Assembly (NCBI RefSeq): GCF_043226085.1
Contig: NZ_CP171225.1
Span: 496,001-560,000, forward strand
Direction of reading: 5' to 3'
Length of the DNA stretch: 64,000 bases
DNA from: Amaricoccus sp003258405
GTDB lineage: Bacteria > Pseudomonadota > Alphaproteobacteria > Rhodobacterales > Rhodobacteraceae
The position numbers and the translations under genes are program-made. Position 1 is the stretch's first letter, and each line of letters starts with the position of its first letter. The notes beneath the pieces were generated by a model. The model saw only the letters and a list, made by a program, of their open reading frames with translations, was not told the origin of the DNA and made no database searches. Positions 50,050-58,744 of the stretch are shown here, one piece after another.

Positions 50050-51115
50050 CTTCCCAACTCCCTGGTGTTTTCTGACCGACCCACAGGTAGGGCCGTTCGA
50101 GTCCAAATCCGAAAAGCAGCGCGATCACGAAGGACCAGTGCGTGCCCATGTATGCGTAGGTGAGCGCCTCGTTCATGTCGGTGAAGACCGGGCCGACCAT
50201 GCGGGCGAGGATCTGCGCGACGATCGTTGTCACCGCGGCGCAGAAGAGGCAGGCGAGGATCCCGCCCAGCGGCATCGGAATCCGGCTGAAGGGCCAGTTC
50301 CGTAGCTGGATCAGGAGCGCGTAGGACACCGAGCAGGCCACCATGAACCAGAGCAGCCAGAACGGGTCGGAGAAGTAGCCCAGGGTCCAGAACGTGCCGA
50401 TCCCGGGGGCCTCGGCGCTCCAGATCCCGAGATGCTGGCAGATCGCCAGGAACACCAGGACCACGAGGAAGAGGATCGCGATCTGGGCCAGGGCCTTGCC
50501 CGGCTGGCTCATGCGCCGGGTCAGATAGGCGAGCAGACCCGAGGCCGAGCCCATCTCGATGAAGGGGAACCACCAGGCGGGGATCCAGCGGATCGCCGAG
50601 TGGGTGATCGCATAGGTCAGGAAGGCGATCATCACCAGCAGGATGAAGAACTGCCGGTGCGGCGGCATCCCCGCGACCAGCCAGTTCTCGCCCGCGAAGC
50701 TGAAGAAGGCGATGAAGAAGAAGATGCAGCCGATGATCGGGAAGACCCAGTCCGCATCCAGCCCGGCCCAGTAGATCCCCTTGGCCGAGAGCCAGCCCAC
50801 GACCCAGGCCGTGCCGAGGGTGACGAAGGCGCGGGTGCGTGCATCCTCGATGCGGTGGAACGGAAAACCGCCGCTCACCACGCTCAGCAGCACCCACCAG
50901 AGTGCGAGCAGCTGCCAGGTCACGTTGTCGAGCCAGTACATGTCCTGCACCTTTTCGGCCGTCCAGGGGCCGATCGGATTCGCGATGACGATCGCGTTCA
51001 CCAGGTAGCAGGAGGCGATGGCGGCGCCGTAGACCAGACCGAGGCCGCGGAGCGAACTTGGCCAGTGCCCGGGCGCGATATCCACCGGCGGGCCGGTATC
51101 CTGAATTGCTTCCAT
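50039..51115 (-). CDS. Multi-pass membrane protein of unknown family
   Basis: A 358-residue protein with about nine or ten hydrophobic helices rich in aromatic residues (for example 'TWQLLALWWVLLSVVSGGFPF', 'IIGCIFFFIAFFSFAGENWL', 'RWIPAWWFPFIEMG'). It begins with a short polar segment and ends 'PGSWEDVD'. I see no transporter signature, heme or metal cluster motif that I can name. It sits between the SDR and the alcohol dehydrogenase and overlaps the latter, so it is part of the pathway: a permease, or a membrane enzyme subunit. The start follows GAGAGGAACAGGG. Confidence 0.8.
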   Translation of the reverse strand: MEAIQDTGPPVDIAPGHWPSSLRGLGLVYGAAIASCYLVNAIVIANPIGPWTAEKVQDMYWLDNVTWQLLALWWVLLSVVSGGFPFHRIEDARTRAFVTLGTAWVVGWLSAKGIYWAGLDADWVFPIIGCIFFFIAFFSFAGENWLVAGMPPHRQFFILLVMIAFLTYAITHSAIRWIPAWWFPFIEMGSASGLLAYLTRRMSQPGKALAQIAILFLVVLVFLAICQHLGIWSAEAPGIGTFWTLGYFSDPFWLLWFMVACSVSYALLIQLRNWPFSRIPMPLGGILACLFCAAVTTIVAQILARMVGPVFTDMNEALTYAYMGTHWSFVIALLFGFGLERPYLWVGQKTPGSWEDVD

Positions 51116-51191
51116 CCCTGTTCCTCTCTGTTGGTATTGTTATTTTGGAGTCTGGGGCCTGCCCGGTTGTCCGGGCAGGCAGGTGCGGTCT

Positions 51192-51980
51192 TCAGACGAA
51201 GACCATGCCGCCATCGACCACGAGGCTCTGGCCGGTCATGTAGTCCGATGCGCCCGAGGCGAGGAAACGCGCGACGCCGACAAGATCGTCCGCGGTCGAG
51301 GGACGGCCGAGCAGGATGCCGGCGGAGAAGGTCTCGAAGGCCTCGTTGTCGCGGCTCGTCAGCCCCTCGTCCTTGAAGCCCTTGTCGATCACCTTCCACA
51401 TCTCGGTGGCGACGACCCCGGGGCAGATGCAGTTCGCGGTGATCTGCCTGGCCCCGAAGGCGCGCGCGGCCGCCTGGGTGAGCGCCACCACGCCGAATTT
51501 CGAGGCACAGTAATGGGCGAGCGGCTCGTAGCCCTGCTTGCCCGCGATCGAGGCGGTGTTGATGATCTTGCCGCCCGTGCCCTGATCGAGGAAGCGGTGG
51601 ATCGCCTCCTGCATGCAGATGAGCACGCCGAGGCCGTTCACATCGAGCACGCGGTGCCAGTCCTCTTCGGTGATCGAGAGGAACGGCCGCGTCTGGGCGA
51701 TGCCTGCGTTGTTGAAGATCACATCGAGTTTGCCATGCGCCTCGGCGGTCCTGGCGATCATCTCCTTCACGCTCTCGCGCTCGGTCACATCGACGGTTGC
51801 CGCGATGGCGGTGCCACCTGCCGCACGGATGGCCTCGGCGGTTTCCTCGGCCGTTTCGGTCGAGATGTCGGCGATCGTGAGGGCTGCGCCTTCCGCGGCG
51901 AGCCCATGGGCCATTGCCGCTCCGATGCCACGGCCCGCACCGGTAACGATGATGGCGCGTCCTGCAAGCTCTGCCTGCAT
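51192..51980 (-). CDS. Short-chain dehydrogenase/reductase
   Basis: A 262-residue SDR: cofactor motif 'TGAGRGIGAAMA', 'NNAG' near residue 90, catalytic Ser in 'INTASIAGKQGYEPL' and Tyr-Lys in 'HYCASKFGVVAL'. The C terminus is 'SDYMTGQSLVVDGG'. The Asp in 'LTIADIS' after the second strand favours NAD(H). The ATG at 51980 has GGGAGGAAG upstream. It is the first gene behind the sigma-54 promoter. It resembles acetoin/diacetyl reductases and 3-hydroxyacid dehydrogenases, but the substrate is open. Confidence 0.9.
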   Translation of the reverse strand: MQAELAGRAIIVTGAGRGIGAAMAHGLAAEGAALTIADISTETAEETAEAIRAAGGTAIAATVDVTERESVKEMIARTAEAHGKLDVIFNNAGIAQTRPFLSITEEDWHRVLDVNGLGVLICMQEAIHRFLDQGTGGKIINTASIAGKQGYEPLAHYCASKFGVVALTQAAARAFGARQITANCICPGVVATEMWKVIDKGFKDEGLTSRDNEAFETFSAGILLGRPSTADDLVGVARFLASGASDYMTGQSLVVDGGMVFV

Positions 51981-52016
51981 TGTCTTCCTCCCTTGGTTCT
52001 TGTTCTGCCAAGGTAT

Positions 52017-52033
52017 AAGCAAGGACCGTACCA
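52017..52033 (-). promoter_or_regulatory. Sigma-54 (-24/-12) promoter
   Basis: On the minus strand TGGTACGGTCCTTGCTT matches the sigma-54 consensus TGGCACG-N4-TTGC(A/T), with the invariant GG and GC ten bases apart. It lies 37 bases upstream of the SDR start, giving a short leader with a good ribosome-binding site. Confidence 0.85.
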
Positions 52034-52040
52034 GTTCAGG

Positions 52041-52070
52041 GTATTATAATTTATTATTACAATTCAATAG
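52041..52070. promoter_or_regulatory. AT-rich spacer, possible IHF site
   Basis: Thirty bases, nearly all A or T (GTATTATAATTTATTATTAC...), between the sigma-54 promoter and the upstream inverted repeat. In sigma-54 promoters such a stretch often binds IHF or bends to let the activator reach the polymerase. No exact IHF consensus is claimed. Confidence 0.45.
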
Positions 52071-52086
52071 GATGAACCGGATTCCG

Positions 52087-52140
52087 CTGTTGCGCCACGG
52101 TCGCCGCGCGCCACACCTGAGGCGCGCGGCGACGCAACAG
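52087..52140. promoter_or_regulatory. Nested inverted repeat, probable activator site (UAS)
   Basis: Outer arms CTGTTGCG (52087-52094) and CGCAACAG (52133-52140) enclose inner arms TCGCCGCGCGCC (52101-52112) and GGCGCGCGGCGA (52121-52132). The outer arms lie about 80-130 bases before the expected transcription start, the usual place for enhancer-binding proteins. The inner stem may also terminate the regulator transcript. Confidence 0.55.
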
Positions 52141-52209
52141 ACACGGGCGCATGCACGCGTTTGCCGGACGCTCGGCGCCCGGTCTGTGCAGCGCGTTGCG
52201 GCGCAGGGA

Positions 52210-54105
52210 TCAGTTGTGGGTGGAGAGGCCGAGCCGGCGCATGCGGCGATGGACGGTCGAGCGGTCGACGCCCAGCCGCCGCGCGGCTTCCGAGACGTTC
52301 CAGCCGCATTCGGCGAGCAGCCGTTCGAGCCCGGCCGCCTCGTCCGGTTCGCCGCCCTCGGATGCCGGAGCCATGGTCTCGGGCAGATCCGCGGGCAAGA
52401 TCTCGCTGCCTTCGCAGAGGATGGCGGCGACCGAGAGCACGTTGTCGAGCTCGCGGACGTTTCCGGGCCAGTCGTGGCCCTCGAGCGCCGCAAGCGCCGC
52501 CGCACCGAGCCGGAGCCCCCGCAGACCATGGGCGCGGGCCTGGCGCTCGAGCAGGCGCTCGATCAGCCATCCGAGATCGGCCCGGTTGCGCAGCGGCGGG
52601 AGCGTGAGGGTCGCGGCATTGAGGCGGTAGTAGAGATCCTTGCGGAAGCGGCCCTCGGCCACCAGCCCGGCAAGATCGTGATGCGAGGCCGAAAGGATGC
52701 GCACGTTGACGGGCCGGGCGCGGTTGGCGCCGACCGGCATCACCTCGCGCTCGGCGAGCACGCGCAGCAGGCGGGCCTGCAGCGTCAACGGCATGTCGCC
52801 GATCTCGTCGAGAAAGAGCGTGCCGCCGTCGGCTTCCTCTATGAGCCCGCGGCGGCCTTTGGCGGCCGCGCCGGTGAAGGCGCCCGCGACATGGCCGAAG
52901 AGCTCGCTCTCGATCAGGGTCTCGGGGATCGCGGCGCAGTTCACCGCGATGAAGCGGCCGCGGAAGCCGCTCGCGTCGTGGAGCGCGCGGGCGAGGAATT
53001 CCTTGCCGGTCCCCGTCTCGCCCTGGATGAGCAGTGGCACCGGCCGGGGCGCGAGCTTGGCGGCCCGCGCCTTCAGCGCCGCGATGACCGGATCCTCGCC
53101 GCCGAGATCCCGCAGCGCTCCGGGAAGACCCGCCGGCCGCGCCGGGAGTGGCGGGTTGCGGCGGCGGATCTGCGGCTCGATCGCATGGGCGAAGAGCGCG
53201 CCGCCGTCGTGGCAGCGCAGGATGCGGTCGCGCGTCGGGCGCCAGCGGGTGAGCTCGGGCAGATCGTCGACGCCGATCTCGAAGAAATCCTGCACCTTGC
53301 GCCCGAGCAGGCCCTGTGGCCGGCGCCAGTCACAGCCCGCCGCGCGGGCGAGGATGCGGGCGCCGCCATGGGTCATGCCCATGACCCGGCCCGAGCCATC
53401 GAGCGAGATCGCGGCCTCGGGATCGACATCGAGGAAATCCGGCGAATGGGCGAAGCGCAGCACCCACTCATGCCGGGTGCGCGCCATCAGGTTCGCAAGC
53501 TCGATCCGCCGCGCGGTGGCCTGGACGAGATGGAAGGCGAGGTTCTGGCTGCTCTTCTCGATGGGCGAGCTCAGGAGCGAGACATCGAGCACGGCGGCGA
53601 GCCCACCCGCGGTGTCGTAGATCGGCCCGGCGGTGCAGGAGAGCGGCGTGTGGGTGATGTCGAAATGATCGGTCTGGTGGATGGTGAGCGCCTCGCCGGT
53701 GGCGAGGCAGGCCCCGACCGCGCAGGTGCCTGCCCGGCCCTCGAGCCATTCCGACCCCATGTAGAGCCCGGCCTTACGCAGGTTGTTGTCGAAGAGCGGA
53801 TCGCCGAGGAACTCGACCGTGACGCCCTCGGCATCGGAGAGCAGCAGGACGTAGTTCTGGCCCGCGATCTGGTTGAAGAGCCCGTCGAGCCCAGAGCGCG
53901 CGATGGCGATCAGCTCCTCGGACTGCTGCCGGTGTTCGCGGAGCTGGCGCTCCGGCACGATATAGGCCTCGCAGGCTCGGGTGGGATCGAGCCGGTGATC
54001 GTGCACGCAGCGTTGCCACGACTGGATGACGAGCGCATCGCGCCCGCTCGCGCGGCCGTCGAGCACGCTCTCGATTTCACGGATGTGGTCGACTTCTCCC
54101 GCCAT
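52210..54105 (-). CDS. GAF/sigma-54-interaction/Fis regulator (AcoR-type)
   Basis: A 631-residue enhancer-binding activator. An N-terminal GAF-type sensor spans about 50-200 ('AGTCAVGACLATGEALTIHQTDHFD'). The AAA+ domain has Walker A 'IQGETGTGKEFLARAL', the sigma-54 contact 'GAFTGAAAKGRRGL' and Walker B 'GGTLFLDEIGDMPL'. A C-terminal Fis helix-turn-helix is 'NVSEAARRLGVDRSTVHRRMRRLGL'. The intact GAFTGA loop means it can activate sigma-54. The ATG at 54105 is chosen over a GTG at 54168. It is encoded just upstream of the operon it probably controls. Confidence 0.93.
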   Translation of the reverse strand: MAGEVDHIREIESVLDGRASGRDALVIQSWQRCVHDHRLDPTRACEAYIVPERQLREHRQQSEELIAIARSGLDGLFNQIAGQNYVLLLSDAEGVTVEFLGDPLFDNNLRKAGLYMGSEWLEGRAGTCAVGACLATGEALTIHQTDHFDITHTPLSCTAGPIYDTAGGLAAVLDVSLLSSPIEKSSQNLAFHLVQATARRIELANLMARTRHEWVLRFAHSPDFLDVDPEAAISLDGSGRVMGMTHGGARILARAAGCDWRRPQGLLGRKVQDFFEIGVDDLPELTRWRPTRDRILRCHDGGALFAHAIEPQIRRRNPPLPARPAGLPGALRDLGGEDPVIAALKARAAKLAPRPVPLLIQGETGTGKEFLARALHDASGFRGRFIAVNCAAIPETLIESELFGHVAGAFTGAAAKGRRGLIEEADGGTLFLDEIGDMPLTLQARLLRVLAEREVMPVGANRARPVNVRILSASHHDLAGLVAEGRFRKDLYYRLNAATLTLPPLRNRADLGWLIERLLERQARAHGLRGLRLGAAALAALEGHDWPGNVRELDNVLSVAAILCEGSEILPADLPETMAPASEGGEPDEAAGLERLLAECGWNVSEAARRLGVDRSTVHRRMRRLGLSTHN

Positions 54106-54253
54106 GCCGTTCTCGCGCCCGATTGTTTTGGGTCGCGCCTTTCCTCCCAGGAAGCGGAACCGTGGCACAAAGCGGCGGTGGAGGAAATAGGCCTTTCGGA
54201 CAGTACCGAGGGACTCGGGGCCCGGGCCGCGACCCGGACCGGAGGGTTGTCAG

Positions 54254-54601
54254 TTACTTGCGGAACGGACCGTCATCGGTGCCGAGAAGGGCGCGCAGCC
54301 GCTGGTGGAGGCTTCTGACGCCGCTTTCGCCCTTCTCCGACTCGGATTGCGGCCGAACGACGTGATCGGAATAGGCGATCCAAGTGCAGAGGACGATGAC
54401 GCCGGCGAAGGGAAATTCGAGAAAGACCGGCACGCCCAGGAAGAGAAGCGCGAGCGCCGGGCCGGCAATACGGCGGATGTCGGCTGCAATGACCGCGTCG
54501 TAGCGGCGGTTGACGATGCGCGCGACGGTCGCGGTGGCGACCGGCCAGAGCAGCGCGAGGCCAAGATATGTCTGAACGAGCGCGGTGAGGGCGTCCTTCA
54601 T
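54254..54601 (-). CDS. Small membrane protein of unknown function
   Basis: A 115-residue protein starting MKDALTALVQTYLGLALLWPVATATVARI with two hydrophobic helices (about 8-28 and 48-78) and a basic, soluble C-terminal tail ('SLHQRLRALLGTDDGPFRK'). GGGAGAATGCC precedes the ATG. It lies between the AcoR-type regulator and dusA on the same strand, with no clear link to either. I do not recognise the family. Confidence 0.6.
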   Translation of the reverse strand: MKDALTALVQTYLGLALLWPVATATVARIVNRRYDAVIAADIRRIAGPALALLFLGVPVFLEFPFAGVIVLCTWIAYSDHVVRPQSESEKGESGVRSLHQRLRALLGTDDGPFRK

Positions 54602-54744
54602 GGCATTCTCCCAAAGTCGGGCGGCCTCCCGACCACCGCAAGGACCCGGCAGCGAAAATGCGCGCCGGACTGTTGCGGGGGACCGTGCATGAACATGGTT
54701 TAGCGGATCTTAAGAACGGGGCCTGATCCGAGGCAGCGTGCGCC

Positions 54745-55749
54745 TCAGGCTGCTTCGGAAATGCGGCCCAGGGCGGCCTCGACGAGTTCCGGCCCCGCCC
54801 CCGGACGGTGCGCCCCTTCCGAGAGCACACGGCGCCAGGCGCGCGCGCCCGGGCGCCCGGCAAAGGCGCCGAGCATGTGGCGGGTGATCTGGTTGACCGG
54901 CGTGCCGCGCGCGCATTCCGCCTCGATGTAGGGGAGCATCGCCCGCACCGCAGCTTCGGCCGGAACATCCGGTGTGCGCGCGCCGAAGATGAGCCGGTCC
55001 GCCGCACCGAGCAGCGCCGGCCCGTGATAGGCCGCGCGGCCCAGCATCACGCCGTCGAGCCCTGCGGCAAGGTGCTCCGCCGCGGTGGCGAGATCGGGCA
55101 CGCCGCCATTGAGCACGATCGTGAGCTCGGGAAAGCGCGCCTTCATCCGGTGGACGAGGCCATAGTCGAGCGGCGGGATGTCGCGGTTCTCCTTCGGGCT
55201 CAGGCCCTGAAGCCAGGCCTTGCGGGCATGGACGATCACCGTCGCCACCCCTGCCCCGGCCATCCGCGCGAGGAACTCCGGCAAGACCGTCTCCGGATCC
55301 TGATCGTCGACACCGATCCGGCACTTGATGGTGACCGGCACGGGGCCTGCCGCCTCGATCATCGCCCGGGCGCAATCGGCGACGAGGCCCGGCTCGCGCA
55401 TCAGCGCCGCCCCGAAGCAGCCCGACTGCACCCGCTCCGAAGGGCAGCCGACGTTGAGATTGATCTCGTCATAGCCTTCCGCCACGCCGATCCGCGTGGC
55501 CGCCGCGAGCTCGTCCGGGTCCGATCCGCCGAGCTGAAGCGCCACCGGATGCTCCGCCGGATCGAAGCCGAGAAGCCGCGCGCGGTCGCCATGGAGCACC
55601 GCCCCGGTGGTGACCATTTCGGTGTAGAGCAGCGCCCGGGCCGAAAACAGCCGGTGGAAATAGCGGCAATGCCGGTCGGTCCAGTCCATCATAGGGGCGA
55701 CGGACAGACGATATGCCGCTTCACTACTGTTTTTGTTTGTCTTGTTCAC
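54745..55749 (-). CDS. dusA: tRNA-dihydrouridine synthase A
   Basis: A 334-residue FMN enzyme reducing uridines in the tRNA D-loop. The DusA N terminus 'YRLSVAPMMDWTDRHCRYFHRL' is followed by 'ALQLGGSDPDELAAA', the catalytic Cys in 'INLNVGCPSERVQSGCFGAAL', 'VIVHARKAWLQGLSPKENRDIPPLDY' and 'LNGGVPDLATAAEHL'. The GTG at 55749 is chosen because a GGAG lies six bases upstream and the protein start fits the family. A longer upstream frame is unlikely to be translated. Confidence 0.93.
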   Translation of the reverse strand: MNKTNKNSSEAAYRLSVAPMMDWTDRHCRYFHRLFSARALLYTEMVTTGAVLHGDRARLLGFDPAEHPVALQLGGSDPDELAAATRIGVAEGYDEINLNVGCPSERVQSGCFGAALMREPGLVADCARAMIEAAGPVPVTIKCRIGVDDQDPETVLPEFLARMAGAGVATVIVHARKAWLQGLSPKENRDIPPLDYGLVHRMKARFPELTIVLNGGVPDLATAAEHLAAGLDGVMLGRAAYHGPALLGAADRLIFGARTPDVPAEAAVRAMLPYIEAECARGTPVNQITRHMLGAFAGRPGARAWRRVLSEGAHRPGAGPELVEAALGRISEAA

Positions 55750-56075
55750 TTTTGGCTCCGGCCTTCCGCGTCGCGCAATCTCGAAGATCTGCCGCGTTTT
55801 CCGGCGGTTTTCCCAAGTTTTCGGATAGGTGATGCCACGGCGTAGCACAACTGTCGACCAGCCGACACGCCGCGCACCTGCCCCTTCGCGGCTTCTTGAA
55901 GACCGTTCCCCACGGAAATTCTCCCCGGGCGGATACGCTTTGACCGATCGCCATTCCGACCTCAATCAGGAACGCCGAAAGGACGTATCTCTATGCGCGG
56001 TCAATTGGAACCCAGGGGTCGCATGGCGCCTGGACCACAGACCGGGGCAGGCCCTCATCGTCGGCGGCGTCGAAA
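55750..56075. other. Intergenic region before dusA
   Basis: About 330 bases with no gene I can support. It includes the dusA promoter region on the minus strand and remnant sequence leading into the transposase fragment at 56076-56177. Confidence 0.4.
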
Positions 56076-56177
56076 TTACACCAACCGGCCCTGGACCCGC
56101 GGCTTGCCGTAAAAGTTGGGACATATGGGGGCAAGACGCGCCTTCTGCGCGTCCGTCAGCGAGAAAAGATCAGACAT
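56076..56177 (-). pseudogene. IS5-family transposase N-terminal remnant
   Basis: A 33-codon fragment beginning MSDLFSLTDAQKARLAPICP and continuing FYGKPRVQGR before a stop codon. This matches the usual start of IS5-type transposases (MSDLFWLTDxQxxRLxPFFPxxxGxPRVDDRRV). The frame is then broken and no terminal repeats or remaining coding sequence were found. It marks a past insertion next to the lower-GC chemoreceptor genes. Confidence 0.65.
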
Positions 56178-56224
56178 GTTCACCGCCCGGTTTTCGAACC
56201 GTGCATCATGCTGGAAAGCCGCAA

Positions 56225-58135
56225 TCAGTGGGTTCGGACCGCAAGTCTCCGGCCGGATTTCCCGTGGGCGTTGGCACTGGTCCGTCCGTTCCGCGCTGCA
56301 GCGCTTTCACCGATATTGAAACGGCTTATCGAGTCCTTCAGCCCGTCTGCTTCGCCCGAGAGCACGGTGCTTGTCGCGGTGACCTCTTCAGACGATGCGG
56401 CCTGTTTCTGGACGTTCCGGTCGATCTGGGCGATCGAACTGTTGATATCCGAAACGCCGCTCACCTGTTCCGAGATTGCTTGCGCCACTTCTTCAATACG
56501 GCCCGACACACCGCTCACACTCTCAGCGATCGCCTGCAAAGCGAGTTCTGCGTCCTTGACCTTTGCAACCCCGTCCGACACCGCAGTGTCACTGCGTGCG
56601 ATGACATGGGCGATCTCCTTTGCCGCGTCCGAGGATCGTTGCGCCAGTTGACGCACTTCCGATGCAACAACCGAGAAGCCGCGACCGGCCTCCCCAGCGC
56701 GCGCCGCCTCGATCCCGGCATTGAGAGCAAGCAAGTTGATCTGGAACGAGATGTCATTGATAACGCTGACAACCTGGGAGATCTCGGACGAGGCGGAAAT
56801 GATCCTGCTCATGGCCTCGCCAGCTTCTTCCGCGACCGTTATTCCCTCTTGCGCGGACGTATTTGCAAGCTGCGCGTTACTGGATGCTTCGGAAATGTTC
56901 TGATCGACCTGTCTGATGCTGGCGGAAAGCTCTTCGAGCGCCGCCGAAGTTTCCTGAAGGGAAGCGGCATTCTGTTCAGCCTGCCGCGATAGGACATCCG
57001 ATGTTTCCCGCAGTTCCGCCGAGGAAAACGCAAGGCTATCCACGCTCCCGGCAACACCTCCGATAAGATCCTTCAGCGACAGGAGCATCGCGTTTACATT
57101 GTCCTGAAGCTCCTTGAAGGCGCCACTGAACTCGCCGCGCATGCCTTCGGACAGATCGCCCCCCGCAATCTTGGCCAAGGTCTTGCCCGCCTCACCCAGT
57201 CCACCATCAACCGAATCCAGCAACTCGTTGACATTGCGGGCAAGCGTCAACAGGATTTCATCGTCAAATTCAGCCTCCACTCTCGCAGAGAAGTTGCCGC
57301 TCTTGGCCTGGCTGACAACGGTGCCGATCGAAGCCCCGAGACTGTTCATGATTTGAGCGCGCTCGATCTCCGCCTCTTTGGCCTGTTTCTCACGCTCGGC
57401 ATTCGCGTGCTCGACCTCTCGCTGCGCAGCCTCTGCCTCCTTCTGCGCGGCCTCGGCCGCGAGCTTCGATTGTTCCGCTTTTTCCTTCGCGGCTTCAGTC
57501 TCCAGCAAACCCTCTTCTGCGGATTTCTTGGCCGCGTCACTTCTCGCGATCGCGGAGGCGGAAGATGTCAGCAGATTGTGGAAACTGATCGAGAGTGTGA
57601 GGCTCACTCCTGCGGTAATCACTGCCAGGACACAGTGAATCAGGAAGTGTGGCAGCGCGAACTGGACATCCGGCCAGATGAATGTCGGGACGAGCAGGCT
57701 AAACAGTAGATGGTGAAAAAAAACGACAATTGTTGTATACAATATTGTCGCCGGGCACACGAAACTGACAAGAGCGCCCATGATGATAAAAAACACCATA
57801 TGCGCGTCGAGTATGAATTGGCCCTGTGCGACAGGCGTGACCGCGTAGACCAACATCATCCAGTGCGCAAGAATGCACGTGGCGATCATCAACCTTGATC
57901 GAAGGCCTTCGGGATGTCCTCGGGATGCAAGCTGCGTCACCCCGGCAAAAGCTGCGCAAAGAACGGCGACCACTTGCCAGTTTGAGCCGCAGAGGAAAGA
58001 GATCAGAGAAACCGCAGCGGCCGATGCCCACAGGAACATGACAAAGGAATGCGCCGATTTGCGACGCACCGCTTCAACTGCCGCGACTTCCTCGCTCGGG
58101 AAGAGTTTTGCAAAAAGCGTAGACAACAGAGCCAT
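56225..58135 (-). CDS. Methyl-accepting chemotaxis protein with multi-pass membrane sensor
   Basis: A 636-residue chemoreceptor. The N-terminal part has five or six hydrophobic helices (about 30-180; no large periplasmic domain), then a long Ala/Glu/Lys coiled coil (about 185-260), a HAMP-like segment (about 265-350) and the signalling domain, whose hairpin tip reads 'INDISFQINLLALNAGIEAARAGEAGRGFSVVASEVRQLAQRS'. The ATG at 58135 gives a membrane-protein-like start. GC content is clearly lower than in the neighbours, and an IS remnant lies 48 bases beyond its stop. The signal it senses is unknown. Confidence 0.9.
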   Translation of the reverse strand: MALLSTLFAKLFPSEEVAAVEAVRRKSAHSFVMFLWASAAAVSLISFLCGSNWQVVAVLCAAFAGVTQLASRGHPEGLRSRLMIATCILAHWMMLVYAVTPVAQGQFILDAHMVFFIIMGALVSFVCPATILYTTIVVFFHHLLFSLLVPTFIWPDVQFALPHFLIHCVLAVITAGVSLTLSISFHNLLTSSASAIARSDAAKKSAEEGLLETEAAKEKAEQSKLAAEAAQKEAEAAQREVEHANAEREKQAKEAEIERAQIMNSLGASIGTVVSQAKSGNFSARVEAEFDDEILLTLARNVNELLDSVDGGLGEAGKTLAKIAGGDLSEGMRGEFSGAFKELQDNVNAMLLSLKDLIGGVAGSVDSLAFSSAELRETSDVLSRQAEQNAASLQETSAALEELSASIRQVDQNISEASSNAQLANTSAQEGITVAEEAGEAMSRIISASSEISQVVSVINDISFQINLLALNAGIEAARAGEAGRGFSVVASEVRQLAQRSSDAAKEIAHVIARSDTAVSDGVAKVKDAELALQAIAESVSGVSGRIEEVAQAISEQVSGVSDINSSIAQIDRNVQKQAASSEEVTATSTVLSGEADGLKDSISRFNIGESAAARNGRTSANAHGKSGRRLAVRTH

Positions 58136-58155
58136 GATCTTTGCTTTCTTGACAC

Positions 58156-58500
58156 CTATTTCGCACCGCAGAGCGCTGCAGTTTTGGCATTGAGAACGAA
58201 CAACGCGCCTGCCTGGTGAGCACGCGATATTGTTGCGTGATCCTCCAGAAAGACGGACACGACAAAGGCCGCCGGGCCGATGTCGATCAACGGAGCATTG
58301 ATCGACAAAGCCGCGTCCATAACCTTGTGACGATCCCAGTTTGGCGGGAAGATCAGCAGACCGGGTTCGCCTGGCTGTCCCACTGCGGATGAGAGCAGAA
58401 GCACTCCAAAGGCCATGAATGCGGTCAGCGCCATGGCGGCTGGCCACAGTATTTGCCGCATGAGGTTAGCTGCGGATGGAATCGGCGCGACTTCGTTCAT
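58156..58500 (-). CDS. Small single-pass protein upstream of the chemoreceptor
   Basis: A 114-residue protein with one N-terminal membrane helix ('ILWPAAMALTAFMAFGVLLLSS') and a soluble part with 'FPPNWDRHKVMDAALSINAPLIDIG' and 'FVVSVFLEDHATISRAHQAGALFVLNA'. It ends 20 bases before the chemoreceptor gene and shares its lower GC content, so the two probably form one acquired unit. It could be a periplasmic partner or sensor. I recognise no family. Confidence 0.65.
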   Translation of the reverse strand: MNEVAPIPSAANLMRQILWPAAMALTAFMAFGVLLLSSAVGQPGEPGLLIFPPNWDRHKVMDAALSINAPLIDIGPAAFVVSVFLEDHATISRAHQAGALFVLNAKTAALCGAK

Positions 58501-58744
58501 CGCGGAAGTCTATGTCGGCGATGCCCTAATTATTCTTGAATGAGGCTGTTCCGTTTCTCGTCCATTGCAACGGAACTGTGGGTCGGCAGCAAGGGTTGCC
58601 ACGCTGCCTGTACAGCATGATGTCAGGGAAAGGACTTCGGTAACGCTCCGGTGAACCTTCCGCGCCGGAGGCTGTCAATACGATGGATCAGGCCCTGTTG
58701 TCCGCCTCATGTCGCGCCCCGGCACAAGCGATGGCGCCGCTGGC

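Noticed and set aside
47095..50163. A 1022-codon plus-strand frame opposite the monooxygenase and dehydrogenase
   Set aside because: It is antisense to two genes with full catalytic motifs and has no ribosome-binding site or recognisable domain.
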